A DNA stretch of 64,000 nucleotides from Rosa chinensis (GCF_002994745.2 NC_037090.1:930001-994000); one strand, 5' to 3'; shown: positions 13,397 through 26,668, counted from the first letter of the stretch. Numbers and translations are program-made. The notes: a model not told the origin generated them from the letters alone.

Positions 13397-16300
13397 TCAT
13401 GATGTCTGTTTAGCAGAAATTACCCTGTCCAAGGTCTCGTCTGGGACTTTGATCCCAGTGGTCTCCAAGTCTGCAACAATGGCAACGGCTGCATCCAGCT
13501 CTCCAAGATCAAGGCATAGCGAGATAATTTCATCATAGAGTGGACTGCAAAAAATGAGAACAAAACAAGATGTAAAACTCCAATATATAGAATCAAGCAG
13601 CTTGTAGCAAACATAGATGTGTCAATGAATGTGTTAAAATGATGCATAACTGGATCATTACATGAAGTTCTTAATCAAACCGGTTCATTACTTTTTAAAT
13701 GGGGTATTCTTGTGACCATTCCCTAGGATCCTGTAACTTATTAAAGCTGCCTAATCAAATTTCATATCACCATCAACCCGAGATGTTCCTTGTTTAACAA
13801 TTCATCTATTCAGAAAATAACACATCTGGACTCTGGAGACCAAACGTCCAAGAACAATGATTAAGCTTGTAGATCAAGAATCTCTCTTTTTACTTCTGAC
13901 TTCCCCAAATTATGAAACATGGTCTTACCTGCCAAATACATAGCCAAGACAATGTGTAGTCTGTAAGATCTTCAAGAAAGCTGAAGGGAGAGGAGCCTTT
14001 ATGGCTGCACGCAAAATCATGGCACAATCCCCAATTGTGGGTGTTCCCCCCAATTCCATAACCTGAAATGAGCCCAGTTTCTTCAAATAGTACTCTAGAA
14101 TGAGTGTTTTGAATTTAACTTTGTGAAGCATAGGTAATGCGAAACAGCTAATGAGGAAAGGAAACCTAGCATTGCAGGTGGAAGAGTACAAATATTAGAA
14201 CTTGCCTTGAGCATAACTTTAATTGCCAACTCAACTTCCCATTCTTGTGACCATCTTCTTGGAGGTCTATTCTTGTATTCTCTCTCCCATGTCCAACCCC
14301 AAGCATCAGCGATTGTATACATGTCAGATTCATCAAAGATACTCCTTTTCCTCAGCTCCTTAAATGCCTCAAAGATATCCTCAGGAAACCAGTCATCATC
14401 AGCATCATCCTGCATCCATGTGCAAACTGTGTATAAATATATATATTTCTGAATTACCTCTCCTAAGGTAGAAGTTTAATCCCTAAAAGTAAATTATGGT
14501 GCAATCATTCTAAAGATGGTGAAAATTGGAAAATAAAGATTAGATGCTGGCATACACAAGTACAGAATCCCAATGAGGATCATATCAAGATTATAGTAAT
14601 ACAATAATCAGCACTCAAAAGTCAAAACTATTGAGAAGGGTTCATGTCAACAGATAAAAAAAATTAATAATAAAAAAATATACTTTTTAGGTGTCATTTG
14701 GTAAAATTTCATTGGTGCCATCGAGACCCGTGATTGAATTTACCCCTCACCAAGGGTATGTAGGGAGCAAGTCTTCCAATGGACCAGAACTGAGAAAGAA
14801 TCTTGGTGGCCTATTACTGTTTGAATCCTCAGGGTGACTAAAACTGAAAGTCTATATACAAAAAGAGCTCCCAGTCCTAAGATTTTCTGTTTCCCAGAAA
14901 CAAAACTAGAGAATATGCTGAAATATTAAGTTGATGAGTTGCCTATCCTTAATGCCCAAGAAAAGGGATGCAAAGCATAGACTATTATGTCATACCTCAG
15001 CTGATATTCTTCGAGAAGCTCTTCTCCTTGACTTTTTAGATGATGTACTCGTCTGGTCAGAATCTTTTAACAATTGTACTCCAATCATTTGAAGAGGCTT
15101 CTTAGCTTCATTTTCCTTTTGCTTCACCCTTTCTACATCTTGTCTCTCAGCTTGTTCTACTTCTACCCCCGCCTCTACTTCCTCCTCCTCCTCTTCATCG
15201 TCGTCATCGTCATCATTATCATTATTGTCATCCTCATCCTCATCGTCAGCTTCCTCAGCCTCATCATCTTCAACCTCTTTCGCCACATCTACAACATTGA
15301 CACTATCTGTGACATCTAGAGGTTCAAATTTGCCACTATCTAATTGCTTTTCCTGATCGCTGCTGAAGCCTTCTCCAAGGAAACGGCGTTTCCAGAACTC
15401 TGTATTCCCTTCTTCCAGCTTGATCCTTGAGATTAGTTCATCCAGCTCTTCATCAACCTGAGGGTAAAATTATGTTTTGACCATCAGTCTATTGTGAAAT
15501 CTCAAATGCAGCAAGAAGAAAGAAAGGAAGAGATTGGTTTCCCAGACAGTCACGTAACACCCTAGCTAGAAAAACATGACATAAATTAATTTACCTCTTC
15601 TTCCTCCTCCTCCACAGGAGGAACCCAGAGGGGTCGACCACGAGAGCGATTTATTCTCCTTGCTTTTTGGACTCGCTGGTAAAGCACATTTCTAGTTCCA
15701 TCAGTTGGCAGATCCTGAGCTTCTAGTTCTTCCTTCAGTTCAGATACTACCATCTTACTAGCAGCTTTGGGCTTTAAAACACTCTGGTCAGGACCCTTTA
15801 TGATCTTCCTTAACCTATTCTCTACTCTAATATAATCTGATTCAGATGCATCCCCTAAAGCTGCAAGTCCTTCATTCTGTAAAGTTCTCAAGAGCTTTCT
15901 GTGGTGTGTCTTCCAATCCTCAAGACACCGTTGTTTGAATGAGGTTTCCATAGGGTTAGAATATATAAAACCATCAGCGTCAGGATCTAGTGGAGTTTTC
16001 CCTCTTCGAGGCACCCATCGCTTGCGTTCACCAGTAAGCCCTCCCTCTGCAATGTACCTGTTTGATGAACATATCAGTCAAGAACACCATAACAAGGTTA
16101 TATCTGTACTTGTGTGTTTGACTGTTTTCTGAAGTTTCAGTGTGGGGTCCTAATTACACACAGCATGAAAGTGAGAGAAAAAAAAATGAAACATAACAAA
16201 TCAAAGCACTTTAACCAAAACAGTACATCAAGTATAAGAAAAGCAAAAGAAGAAAGGAGAGGACGAAGGGAAGCCAACGTTATAAACTATCAAAACACAA

Positions 16301-19300
16301 GCACAGACCTGGCCATGTAATCAATCTCATATCCAAGTTCAGCTTCCTCTTGCAAAGGTTCAATCCATGAGCTCACCAGGGTTCGATACTTTCTGCTCAA
16401 TATCATGGCTCGCGGTGGAATTGGTTGGTTGTCTTGGGCCATGGCTTCTAAAGCTTCTAGCAACTCAACCACTCTTCCTAAAATAAAACATAACAATAAC
16501 ATAACCATCAAGCAAGTAATAAACTGTTGAATCTCAGAATGGAAGTCCGTAATATAGGTTCACTGTGAAATCAATACCAACATGCAGCAATAGTATGATA
16601 GGTTACTCACACCACAAGTCAACATGGTGAACCTTCAGAATAGCTACAATCCTTCTATTTCTGATCATTAATGGTTATAAACCAAATCATGTAGGACATG
16701 AAAATAAAAAAAATCACTAGAATCAAATAAAAACTTAAAAGGACTAAATGTTTGAATACAAACTAAATCCATTGCCTTATTAGTGCCAGGAAATGTAATC
16801 ATATGATCTGATGTTGATCAACGAGATGCTATAAGCACCACTTGACTTCTATAATTAATCAACTTAATTTGTTCTGCATGCTACACAAAACAACAGATGT
16901 GCTGAAATAAGGTTGCTTTTGCAACACAACCTATGAAATTAAATGAATTGACCACTCTAGAAATCACTTCAACAATTTTGACCTCAGTCAAGTGTACACT
17001 TTAAGGCTACAACATTTAATAAATATAAAATACAAAGTAAAAAAAAATTAACAGAAATCATCTTATCTACTGAAATCATTGGCCATCATATATGAAAACA
17101 AAAATTTTGATACCTTTGTTAGGAAGAATAAATAAAAAATATGGATACCTTCTCGACATAAAGCTCGAAGATACAAAGATAAGGGGTCCCCAAAGTTTCC
17201 TTCATTATGTAAAACTTTTGTCCCTCCTTCAAAAAATTTGAGAGCACGAAAATGCCGTATTGCTTCTCGCACCACACAATACTTGGTAAAGCACTCAATC
17301 AGCAACCTGTACATCAAGGCAAAAAAGAAAAGAAAAAAGAATATCTTGTAAATAAGATACAATGTTAACAAATAATGTTAAGTAATCTCTGCATGCAAGC
17401 CCCAAAGAAAAGAAACAATTGAGAAAACAAAACTATAAGACACTGTTGGCAGCCAAAGCTTGACAATTAATCAAAGGTCGATAGTCCCACATATACTGAC
17501 AAATGGCTTTAAGCAGCAGATTGAGTCTCTAAACTACTGGATATAATTCCAGATAGTTTAGCCCTGACTTTGGCATTATAGACCTCTAGCTAGGCCTAAT
17601 TTGGTCTTACAAATTCAAGACTGATCTTGTAAAAAGTCTTCAGGTTTAGAACTCTCTAACTTTTGTTCCGAAGTGCAGTACAAATCCAATTATCTTGGTG
17701 TCAGTACGTGATAGTATGGAAACTGAAGAGGGATTTGACTAAAATCAATTGGGACAAATGCCCTTCAATAGAAGGCCAATTAAGGTCATCCCTGGTAAAT
17801 TTAAATTCTGAACAATGCCAAGAGAACTCACTGTGAACTATAATGGCTTGTGACATTTAAAAGGTTTTAGACAAAAAAAGAAACACCATTAACATTTACA
17901 TGAGTACTTACGCATAGGTTTTCACATTAGGCTGCAAACGCTTGTGGTCTTCAACCATCAGGCCAAGTAACTCAGCAACATCTTGCACTCTACATTATCA
18001 TTTTGAAACTCTGAGGGAAGGACCAGTATCATAATAGAAACCAAAGTATATTGAATCTTTAAATTGAAACAACAACGAATTTGTCAGAACTCCACATTAT
18101 TAGACAAGAAAAATTGAAAGAATACAGGATGAAACATAGAATTTCAAAATTTGATCTCTCAAAGAATGAACTTTGCTTTGGAACAACAACTATGAGTCAG
18201 CAGTACATTGTCTCTTAAGCAATGGTACAAAGCCAAGAGACTAATCCTTTAATCAGTGTCTTATATCTATCATATCATACTTCTATCCATGAAAATTAAG
18301 AAATGCATGGACTAGTAAACAAATTTATCCATATGACACCAAGCTGACTGCTATATTAGATTCACATTGTTATTCAGTCCATTGCATGAAAATCTGTCAT
18401 ATTCATTTCATAACTTGAGATTGCCTCCTACAGAATGCTACAGGTTACAAGTATTCATAACTCATAAAGAAGCAGTAATTACTTGTGACTACAGAAACTA
18501 CCTATCATAAGATTCAGCTCTGGTATATGCTTGAATCACCCAATTATATGTCTCTGTATCAGGTTTCATGTATTCTGTTTTGTAAAGAAAACTATAAGTA
18601 TAAACCCTGAAGAACAGAAAACAAAGGCTTTTGAGAAGTATTAAACTAAAAGAAACATAAATATAACCCTGCAGCCAGCAATATATAGAAATCATATATA
18701 GACACAAGAACCAATAAAGTTTTAAAGAAAACAAAATAAAAACAAACCTTCTCCATACTGCATGTTCTCAAACGTAGCAAAAGCTATTTCAGGAATTCCA
18801 CAAGTAGCCTTCAACATTCAAAAGGAAAAGTATCAGCGCTACACATGTTTGCAGTAACTAACATATTGACATTCTATACCAACTGTCAGCTACTATAATT
18901 ACGATCATGAGCTTGTAAAGAAAATCTGTTTTTGTTCACAGAGGTATGATCCTCTAGAACAGATCCTGTTCAAGTAAGGTCATTTCTTTTCTCTAATCTG
19001 TTTCAAGAACATATCTAATCCACGAAACTAATTAAAGGGATACTGTGTTCAGATAAAAGTACGCATCCACACCTGCACACTAAGAAGGCAATTGAAATGA
19101 AAAGTTGTTGCCATCCGCCCAGCTGCCTCCATCTCATAAGAAATTTCCAATGCATTAGAATGATCCCCGACTTTACAGTCCTCCACTATAAGAAGATCAT
19201 ACACCTCATCCGTAGCTCTCAGCCCACCTTTGGCACCCTTCAAGAACACCCTGTTGGCATCTTCCAAATAGCGTGTCCGAACAAGCTCCTCTGTCCACAA

Positions 19301-20025
19301 CACTCATATAAGAAAACCCGACGATAATCAACAATGTGCAACTTATCAAAACAACAGTATATACCAACGAGAAGCATCCAAGCTTGGCGAATGTCGTAAT
19401 TTAATTTCTCCATGGCTGCAAGGATTTCCAGTCCCCTCGTAGCTCGACCCTTTGAGCCAAACAACCTAATCAAGGCGATGAACGTTTCGTGGAGAGGACG
19501 AAGCCCCGAACTGAGCTCCCTTCTCAACGTTTGCATCTACAGTAATTTCCACACACTCGAACAATTTCAATCCATAGGAACAGATTATCACAGTGACAAT
19601 CACAAAGAAGTAAAATCACATGAAGTAAAAACTCGAAATGTTACCGCGGACTCGGCGTCGCCGTTCATGGCGTGAGCGACGACCAATCCGTGGAAGGAGC
19701 GGGGGCCGGGGGTGAGGCCGGCGGCGACCATGTCGTAGATGACGTCGGAGACGCCGACGGCGTCGCGGTTGCGGGCCCGGGACATGAGCTCCTCCATGAA
19801 GGTGAAGCGGAGGCTCTTCTCGGCGGCGGAGGAGGAGGATAAGGGCGAGGAGGACGGGGAGGAGTCATCGTCGCCGCGCTTCGGCTGCCGCTTCTTGCGT
19901 CGGGTGCGCTTTTCGGGGGCGGAGACGGCGGCGGAGGCGCGGAGGGTTACGGAAGCGGAAACGGCGTCGTTTGGGTGGTGGAATTTGGAGGGGAAAGTAG
20001 GGAGGGAGAGGAAGAGAGTGGACAT
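13397..20025 (-). CDS. PTAC3: PTAC3 (PAP1), SAP-domain PPR protein of the plastid transcription complex
   Basis: Orthologue of Arabidopsis pTAC3/PAP1 (At3g04260), a component of the plastid-encoded RNA polymerase complex needed for chloroplast gene expression. Exons: 19645-20025, 19365-19536, 19073-19290, 18748-18808, 18502-18574, 17912-17989, then about 17151-17308, 16310-16480, 15593-16059, 14996-15460, 14206-14410, 13929-14066 and 13397-13547. The start MSTLFLSLPTFPSKF (20025) is Ser/Thr-rich like a chloroplast transit peptide. PPR-like helices follow (for example MKPDTETYNWVIQAYTRAES). A SAP-type DNA-binding segment reads MVVSELKEELEAQDLPTDGT (exon near 15700). The next exon has a long Asp/Glu tract (about 15186-15260). 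The last exon ends VPDETLDRVISAKQTS and a TGA at 13399-13397. An upstream in-frame start would add 17 residues. No disruption was seen. Confidence 0.95.
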
Positions 20026-20318
20026 TTGGAGAGCATAGGGGAAGAGTGTGAGAGTTGGATAAGGTAACACTAACAAGGCGGGTTTTTCCTTTTTCTGCGC
20101 AAAACGGCTGAGCGGGAGAGAGAGGGTTTAACCGGTTTTTTTTTTTTTCTTTCTTTTTTCGGACAAAGGGGTTTAACGGTTTTTCAATATTTTTTGAGTT
20201 TTGGGCCTTTTGGGCTTCTATTTTCGCCACTCGATAGTCGCCATGTAAGTTCATGATCGGAACTATTATTTTCCTAGTGTGTCTAATAAAATTATCTATA
20301 ATTAACTACGTGATGTGA
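20026..20318. promoter_or_regulatory. PTAC3 upstream region
   Basis: Region 5' of PTAC3, with a T-rich pyrimidine tract at about 20138-20160 that would read as purine-rich in the transcript. No TATA box is obvious, as expected for a housekeeping plastid-protein gene. Confidence 0.4.
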
Positions 20319-20470
20319 TAAGGTTGGTCGAGTGGTTTAGCATGGAACTCTAATGTCTAGAGTTCGAGTCTCAACTCCTACCAGTTTGTGGCTAATAGGT
20401 TTCAGGGGCCTTTGTGGCGGAGATAATTAGTTTGTCTTTACCGAAATGCCCTCGTAGACTAGGTGGGTAT
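20319..20470 (+). repeat. Possible tRNA-derived SINE head
   Basis: An RNA polymerase III A-box-like word (ttggtcgagtgg, near 20326) and a B-box-like word (gagttcgagtctc, near 20360) lie about 35 bp apart, as in tRNAs and tRNA-derived SINEs. The sequence does not fold as an intact tRNA and no terminal A tract or target-site duplication was found, so the 3' limit is a guess. Confidence 0.4.
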
Positions 20471-20964
20471 ATTACTAACTCGCTAACATTAGCGAGAAGG
20501 CTTGCTACCTCACCCCCAATCAAACAACTATAGTTGACTGTATGGAGAGTTTTTTGCATAGGGACATAACTAGTGAATATTTTCGATGATTGAATTGCAT
20601 TATATGGTAACCGAAAAAGATAAAAGTCTCGATTATATTCCTTTTGCGACAATCTATTATGGATTCACCAACCAAAGATCAATGTAATGATGTAAGCTTA
20701 CATGTACTCAATTATTGGTGGGTATAACTAAATGGGGAAAAAGAATTATCACATATCGTCTGAAATGAAAGTAAACTTGCATAGATGTATAAATAAAATG
20801 AGAAGATAATCTTATTAATTATTATTTTTTCCGCCATTACAGAGTTGATGTAACGAATAAAGGTATACAGTGATCGGTTGAAAAAATTCACGATACATAC
20901 CATGAATTGATTAATCATTGTCTCCCTGTTCTTTCTCCCTCTCCCTCTCCCTCTCCCAATCTCT
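20471..20964. other. Intergenic DNA between PTAC3 and the response regulator
   Basis: AT-rich. Contains a (CCCTCT)n-like microsatellite at about 20934-20958, just 3' of the response-regulator stop codon. No gene recognised. Confidence 0.5.
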
Positions 20965-21489
20965 CTAGTTATCGTTTATTTCTTGAAGAATGGAGGTAAC
21001 ATATTCAGGAGTTAGAGGCTTTTCATAGCAAGAATCTGCGCCCGCTTCATTGAAAACTTGTTTTGCAAAATCAAGATCACGAGAAGTGACACCAACAATA
21101 TGGCCTTCAAAACCCATTGCTCGTAGTTCCTTCGTTGCCTAACAAATCCAATCATTCAAGACAAAACTTACATAACACATAAATAGCTAGGGATAATGTC
21201 TAACACCAAGCAATGAGTTGATTTTGTGACGACAAACCTCGAGTCCATTCATAACAGGCATCTCCATATCCATGAGAACAACATCAAAACTAGCTCCCGA
21301 GCGAAAGAGATCGATTGCTTCCTTTCCATTCCCCGCAACATGACTTTCACATTTGAATCGTTTTAGGAGCATACGGTGGCGCATCTGAGTGACTCGGTCA
21401 TCCTCCACGATGAGTGCATATATTTTCTTTTCTCCGACCATCATCTTTTGCTGCTCAACTTCAGGAGTACGTAAAACCAGAAATGACAT
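20965..21489 (-). CDS. RR22: Type-C response regulator (receiver domain only), ARR22/24-like
   Basis: Single-domain receiver protein of the cytokinin-type phosphorelay; type-C regulators of this kind dephosphorylate His-phosphotransfer proteins and lack an output domain. Two exons, 21238-21489 and 20965-21138, join E|ATKELRAMGFEGH. Receiver landmarks are present: the acidic pair in IYALIVEDDRVTQ, the phospho-acceptor Asp in FDVVLMDMEMPVMNG, the Thr/Ser position in IVGVTSRD and the Lys in CYEKPLTPE. The protein ends QEINDN with TAG at 20967-20965. The start is either the ATG at 21489 (141 aa) or the MMVGEKK start at 21444 (126 aa); the shorter form better matches the usual short N-terminus of ARR22. 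Its place between PTAC3 and an LTL1-like lipase matches the order At3g04260/04280/04290 in Arabidopsis as I recall it. Confidence 0.9.
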
Positions 21490-21980
21490 TAGTTAGAGGT
21501 AGATTTGTCGCAGTGATAATACAAGAAATCAAAAGGAAAATTTGAATCACACCTTAACGACTTGCTGAAAAATGGCCAAGTAGGAATTTTCTGATGCCTA
21601 TATGCTCAGACAAGGCTTGTATATATAGTAGAAATGAAAGTTAAAGAGGTTGCAACTTTTTTGTGAGTAAAGATTCTCTCAAATCCACTCTCATTTTGTT
21701 TCTTTAACTTTTTAAGTGAAGAATGTCGTGTGGTTAAAAGAAGATCGACCGGCGCCCATAGGTTAAAGATGGAGATACAACAAAATGCAAAAAGAAAAGT
21801 TCTTAACTTTTCATTTTTAGATTACAAATTATATCATTCACGTCGTTGTCTGCATTTTCATGTGGACAAAATCTAACATTTCAGTTCCCGCAACTTCTTT
21901 TTTATTTTATATTTCTAAAAAGAGTCTCATTTTTAGATTTTTAAGCGTATCATATATAGACATGTTTAAACCATATCCGA
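21490..21980. other. Upstream region of the response regulator
   Basis: AT-rich. An upstream 5' UTR exon may lie near 21550-21610, but this is not provable from sequence alone. No other feature seen. Confidence 0.4.
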
Positions 21981-21992
21981 TCTGACAGTCGT

Positions 21993-23146
21993 ATTTTTTT
22001 TTTTTTGAATATGATTTAATGTTATTAGATATCAAAGTCATGAAAACATGCGAGAGTCTAACATACACTTACATAAGAATCTGGTGAAACCGGATAAATC
22101 TATCTAAGCGAATACTAAACTCATTAAAATCTAAAGGGACGCTCGCCAGAAAGCAAGCCTAAAACGAGCAAGAACAACCACTCTATTCTAAGAAAAAATC
22201 ATTCATCTAGTATAATTTGTCAGCACGTCATTGTGGTACAAATAACAACTGGAAACATCTTAGAACAACTCGTAGAGACTATTCCAACTCTAGAAGGCTT
22301 GTAACAAGATGTCTAATAGCATAGACTTAAGAAAATACTAGCTCCTCCCCCTTAGGGTTGGAGCCAGCACCATCCTTAGCCTCTTCAAGAGCCAACAACT
22401 TAGGCAACAGGTTGGTCTTGCTCTTCTTGTCCAATGCAACTGTAGAGGACTCAACCAGCCCAAGCTTGAGCTCAAGTCTAGGCCCGAAGGCCCAACTGCC
22501 CCTTAGTCCAAGTTTAAGCCCCGGCTCAACAACCCAAGCCCAATTCTCATACCTACTTAAATGGGCCCAGGTATGCCCATGTGATCCAGGCCCAGGCCCA
22601 GAGGTCCAAACCCAGACAAGGACGCTGGTTCGAGCATCCTGTCCCCACCAGCCTATCGCCGCTGCCGTCTCCACCCTGTCTGGGGGTCGTCCACCCCAGG
22701 CAGCCATCCTCAAAAGCAGCACTGCACTACCGCACCAACGCCTACAGATCGGTAGCACTCCAACGCCGATTGTCGATCGCCTTGACCTTGACCTCGACTT
22801 CACCCAGTCAGTATGAAAATCCGACCCTCTAACCCGCCGGCACTCGTCCAACATCGCAGTGATTAGTCTTTCACCCAGACCCCAGTCACGGCGGTATCAG
22901 TTCGACGTACCTACAGCTGATCTGCCTCGATTCACATTGCCAAGACCCGGCCACCAAGATCCTAGAACAATCAGATCTTTTCGAAACCCCTACCACCACC
23001 AAACATACCCTAAGATCTGCAACGCAAGAACCTACGACACGGCTCGCCTGTGAAGACGACCACGTCGCCGCCACAGTACTCTGCTCAGAAACCCTAGGGC
23101 TCTGCTCTAATTAATCCCCTTAATAATATTGTTCTTCCTGATTCTC
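21993..23146 (-). mobile_element. Poly(A)-tailed LINE-type retroposon with 11-bp target-site duplication
   Basis: On the minus strand the block starts near 23146, has a GC-rich 5' part containing a ccctagggtttc leader-like motif, and ends in a poly(A) tail seen as T13 at 21994-22006. The exact direct repeat ctgacagtcgt flanks it at 21982-21992 and 23147-23157. Two long overlapping frames in the GC-rich part (22327-22854 minus and 22358-22816 plus) are low-complexity Pro/Gly/Ser readings without a domain. I read it as a deleted non-autonomous LINE or processed transcript of about 1.15 kb. Length, GC-rich head and tail resemble the 11984-12920 insertion, although the 3' ends differ. Confidence 0.8.
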
Positions 23147-23157
23147 CTGACAGTCGT

Positions 23158-23668
23158 GTGAATATACAAGAAATTCAAGTTTACTATTTTTGCACATAAA
23201 ACTCTTTAGAAAAAAAAAAAAAGTACATTTGTATATATAATGTGTGTAATTATCCAAATTGAATCGGATCAACTAAAATTCTTATTATTTATGTTAACTG
23301 AACATATCATCAAATTCAGATCATATTAGATTCATATTAATCGCAAAGTTCGTTTCTTATTATTGCACTCGGATCACAATCCGGTTAATCGAAGAATCAA
23401 ATTTGTAAACACGAGTAAAAGTATTCTTTTCCTATTCTTTTGTTTGTAAACTAACTGAAAAGTGTGCAATATCTCAAAGTGACGAGGATTGATCATTAAT
23501 TAGGGTCTTAGACAATTTATTGCAATGCATGCAGACTGAAATTACACAATTGTAGCTAGATTAACTCCATGGGAGAGATAGTAAATTACAACTTGAAATT
23601 ATTACATATAATAAATGCATATAATTTGTTCGAGAAATTGAAGTAAAATTTATTGATTTGATCATCGA
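23158..23668. other. Intergenic DNA 3' of GDSL-A
   Basis: AT-rich, presumed 3' UTR and terminator of the lipase gene. No gene or bounded repeat recognised. Confidence 0.5.
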
Positions 23669-25162
23669 TCAAGTAGTAGAGTCCAGGGCCATGATTGTGC
23701 TGAGGTTCATGGGGCTCATGTAGCGAATTGAGCCGCTATTCATCTTCTGCACAATAATTCTATTAGCCTTCTCAGATGGGTGGAAGGCGTCCCAAAACGC
23801 ATAGAGAGCTCTGTTGGGGCACAAGTTGGACAGAAATGTGCAGAGACCGACTCCATTGTAGGGTCCTTGCCCGCAACATGCAACCTTGGAATTAGTAAAC
23901 CCTAACAACGATACACAAACGATCGAGTTAATTTATAATCAATGCAATAATTTACATCTTAGATTAACTACGTAAATACATAAATACCAAATGCTCGAGG
24001 GTTGTTGATGAAATCCAGATGCATTTGTCCATTATTTGCAGAAATGAAAACGTCTTTCCCAAGTTTCTTGTTGAGTCCTTTCAACATTTGATCGAGTTGC
24101 GGATTGTACAAGGCACCGGCTCGTTGAACTTCAGCTGAGCATCCACCGTTCGTGGCTCTAGTCGCCAATTCTCCGGGGACACATCCCATTGCTCCGGTAC
24201 CAGTCACCAGAATCCTACGTGGTCCTAGCTTATACAAGTTCTGCATGTGATCCCAAATATTATTAATTATCCGATACATTATTAAATATATAGATCACAA
24301 AGATTTAGTTTAACTTATAGGTGCTAGCTTTACCATCAAAAGTTTCTCGTACTCGGATATGACATACTTGACATATCTTGGGAGGGGAAGTTGGCGAGAT
24401 CGAGCGGAGGAAGGGCCCAAATAGTAGTTGTTGACGAAATCATTGCCGCCGACAGTGATAAGGACGAGGGATTGTTCTATGAGTCTTTTGGCTTGGTCAC
24501 GTCCGATGAGAGCCTGCACTCTTCTCTGGTATTCTTGGAAGTACGCTAGTTGTATAGGCATTCGGAGTATATTTAGCTGCAACCACAACCCATTTAGAAT
24601 TAGGGTTCAGTAGTTATGGGCTAATGGTGCAAAGCAAGCATGCGTCCTTAATTAGTAAGTTAGAAGTCACTTACAAACTGAATTCCGGTGTCATTGAGAA
24701 TTCCAACCCCGGCTGAAGCGAAGTTGGCACCAATAAGTAGCCTTCTTCCATTTAGATCCGGACTCAAGTATGGCAATGGCGGTTCCACTGACCCAATTTT
24801 CTGACCTGATCATCATGCGACGTGGTGTGAGATTACAGGCAATGTACCATCTATATATCAACTAGAAATTAACGACTAATTAATGTTTGAGAGACTCAAC
24901 TGATGATGTCCGCAATGTTAAGGCCATTGGAGAATCTGCCGGAGGGGCGGTGTGTCGGAGAATCAATGCCGTAGGGGTAAGAGTCGGCACGAGCACTGGT
25001 GATCAGATAGTTGTTGTTGCCATTATCAACCAGTGAATCACCAAAAACAAAGAAAGCTCGGGCCGCTTCTGCTTGAGGAGCAAGGTAAATGGTTCCCAAG
25101 AATGGCAAAAAGATCAGACAACATATAGTCGTCACTGAATTTGATAATGAATAGGTGGCCAT
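23669..25162 (-). CDS. GDSL esterase/lipase A, LTL1-like, secreted
   Basis: Secreted SGNH/GDSL acyl-hydrolase, close to Arabidopsis LTL1/At5g33370; lipids or cutin-type esters are the likely substrates but are not shown by sequence. Five exons: 24901-25162, 24675-24805, 24334-24576, 23988-24240 and 23669-23901, total 1122 nt (373 aa). A hydrophobic signal peptide ([16 protein letters not shown]) precedes the mature block [18 protein letters not shown], with the catalytic Ser. Block III reads [10 protein letters not shown] (oxyanion Asn) and block V reads [13 protein letters not shown] with the Asp and His of the triad. The start chosen is ATG 25162 (MATYSLSNS); ATG 25174 is also in frame. A candidate TATA box lies 95 bp upstream. 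First copy of a three-gene tandem family; no lesion seen. Confidence 0.95.
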
Positions 25163-25255
25163 TAATTGGATCATCAAATCTGAATGACTCACCAATGTAT
25201 ATTAGTTATCTATACATGTACTCTGTATGAACAATATTTCTGAGGGTCACTGGCC

Positions 25256-25268
25256 TTTATATATATAG
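25256..25268 (-). promoter_or_regulatory. TATA box of GDSL-A
   Basis: Minus strand reads ctatatatataaa. It lies about 95 bp upstream of the chosen ATG at 25162. The other two lipase genes have similar TATA motifs about 85-100 bp from their start codons. Confidence 0.65.
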
Positions 25269-26234
25269 AGGCTGTGCCTTGAGTCTTAGGTTCGTGGCTT
25301 CCATTCCACCACAGCTTATGGAATCAATTATAATTGAAAAGTACAATATGAAAGCAAATTTACTTTTTACGACGCAAGCATGTGTACAGTAGTAAGTTAA
25401 ATTGTTGCCTTGAAATTTTATTGGCATGTACAGGTAGAAATATAAATATATATATGAAGTTTTGAAAACCTCTAGCACACTAGCACCCACCCAGAGATGC
25501 ATGAGGGGAAGAAGGTATAAAGAAAACTTTTCTTGCTAATATCTGATGGCATCATGTGACGTTCATAATTAAACTGGCCGGGGTTAGATCCATCATTGAT
25601 GTACAAACCCAAGGCCCCTAGCTAACTACAACCTAAAAGTTTCTTCCACCGCCCCAAAACTCGATCTAGCTACCTGCTACCTACAGCGCAGTAAGTAATA
25701 TTACTTTGCTTTGTAAAATAAAGAAATTAATTACTAGAGAGTAAATTGGACAGATACAACTAGAAGCCAGAGTAAATAGCAAAAATAACCAGAAGCCAGA
25801 GCATTTCACATGTGTCGAAAGAATATATTTTGGGTCTAGAAAGCCTTTAGGTTTCCTTTAACAAAGTCTAAAAAAAAAAAAAAAAAAAAACCACCAGAGT
25901 AAATAAGAAAAATAAGTTCAATTCCCTGAAAGTGGAGAGTAGAGTTCCAGCAACAGATCGACTGTACGTGCCTAAAAGTCTGGCATGGGCTGTTTTTATG
26001 AAGTTTTGATTTTTGAAATGGCAAATTGCATAGAAAAGGTACTTCTGATCAGCTAGCCTACAACTACACCTCCACGGACTCGATACAAGATACATATAGA
26101 GCGAATTTATGGCTCTGTATTTTGCAACATCAGAAGTACATGAATATTCTAACGAGCTGGCTGGCCTAGCTATATATCTTTTAAGTCTCAAGTCACAAAA
26201 AAGTTGAAGTGATATTCGTGTTCACATGATACTT
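25269..26234. other. Upstream intergenic DNA of GDSL-A
   Basis: About 1 kb of AT-rich DNA with a poly(A) run at about 25871-25890. No terminal repeats or coding frame found. Confidence 0.45.
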
Positions 26235-26668
26235 GGTAGGATCCTACATGTACAAAAACGACCCGGATCCTCTCCCAAGTACATTTCTTTCCTAATCTAC
26301 CCAAGCGTTCATAATGGAGATGAAGACACGTGTCAAATTTACATTGGATATGTCTACTGTCTCTCTCAAAGTAAAAAGTAAATGATTTTGTAAAAATACC
26401 CTCATAATTTTTGTCTGTATTCTCTCCCACTCTCTCTACTGAGTCTTTTCTATTCTTTCGTATCTTCTTCCTCCCTCTCTCCATATTAAAGACAACTTTA
26501 TTATCCTAGCTTACTGTCAAACCCAGAAACAGAGAGAGAGAGAGATCGAGAAGAGAGCTAACGGGGTTTCATCATGTATATGCTGCTAATAAACCATCAC
26601 CCAATCTTCTTCCTCCCTCTCTCCAGAATCAATAGATGCATATGATTCAAGTCTTTCTTATAACGTCT

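Noticed and set aside
15074..15319. Plus-strand frame rich in Ile/Leu/Val
   Set aside because: Antisense of the acidic GAT/GAG codon tract of PTAC3; hydrophobic only as a shadow.
19665..20254. Pro/Arg-rich and Arg/Glu-rich frames on both strands around the PTAC3 start
   Set aside because: Alternative frames of PTAC3 exon 1 and its leader; the PTAC3 frame is supported by splice sites and homology.
20319..20400. A functional tRNA gene
   Set aside because: A- and B-box words are present but acceptor and anticodon stems do not pair; better read as a SINE head.
22327..22854. Long overlapping frames on both strands in a GC-rich block
   Set aside because: Low-complexity Pro/Gly/Arg readings, open on both strands because of base composition, and inside a tailed retroposon.
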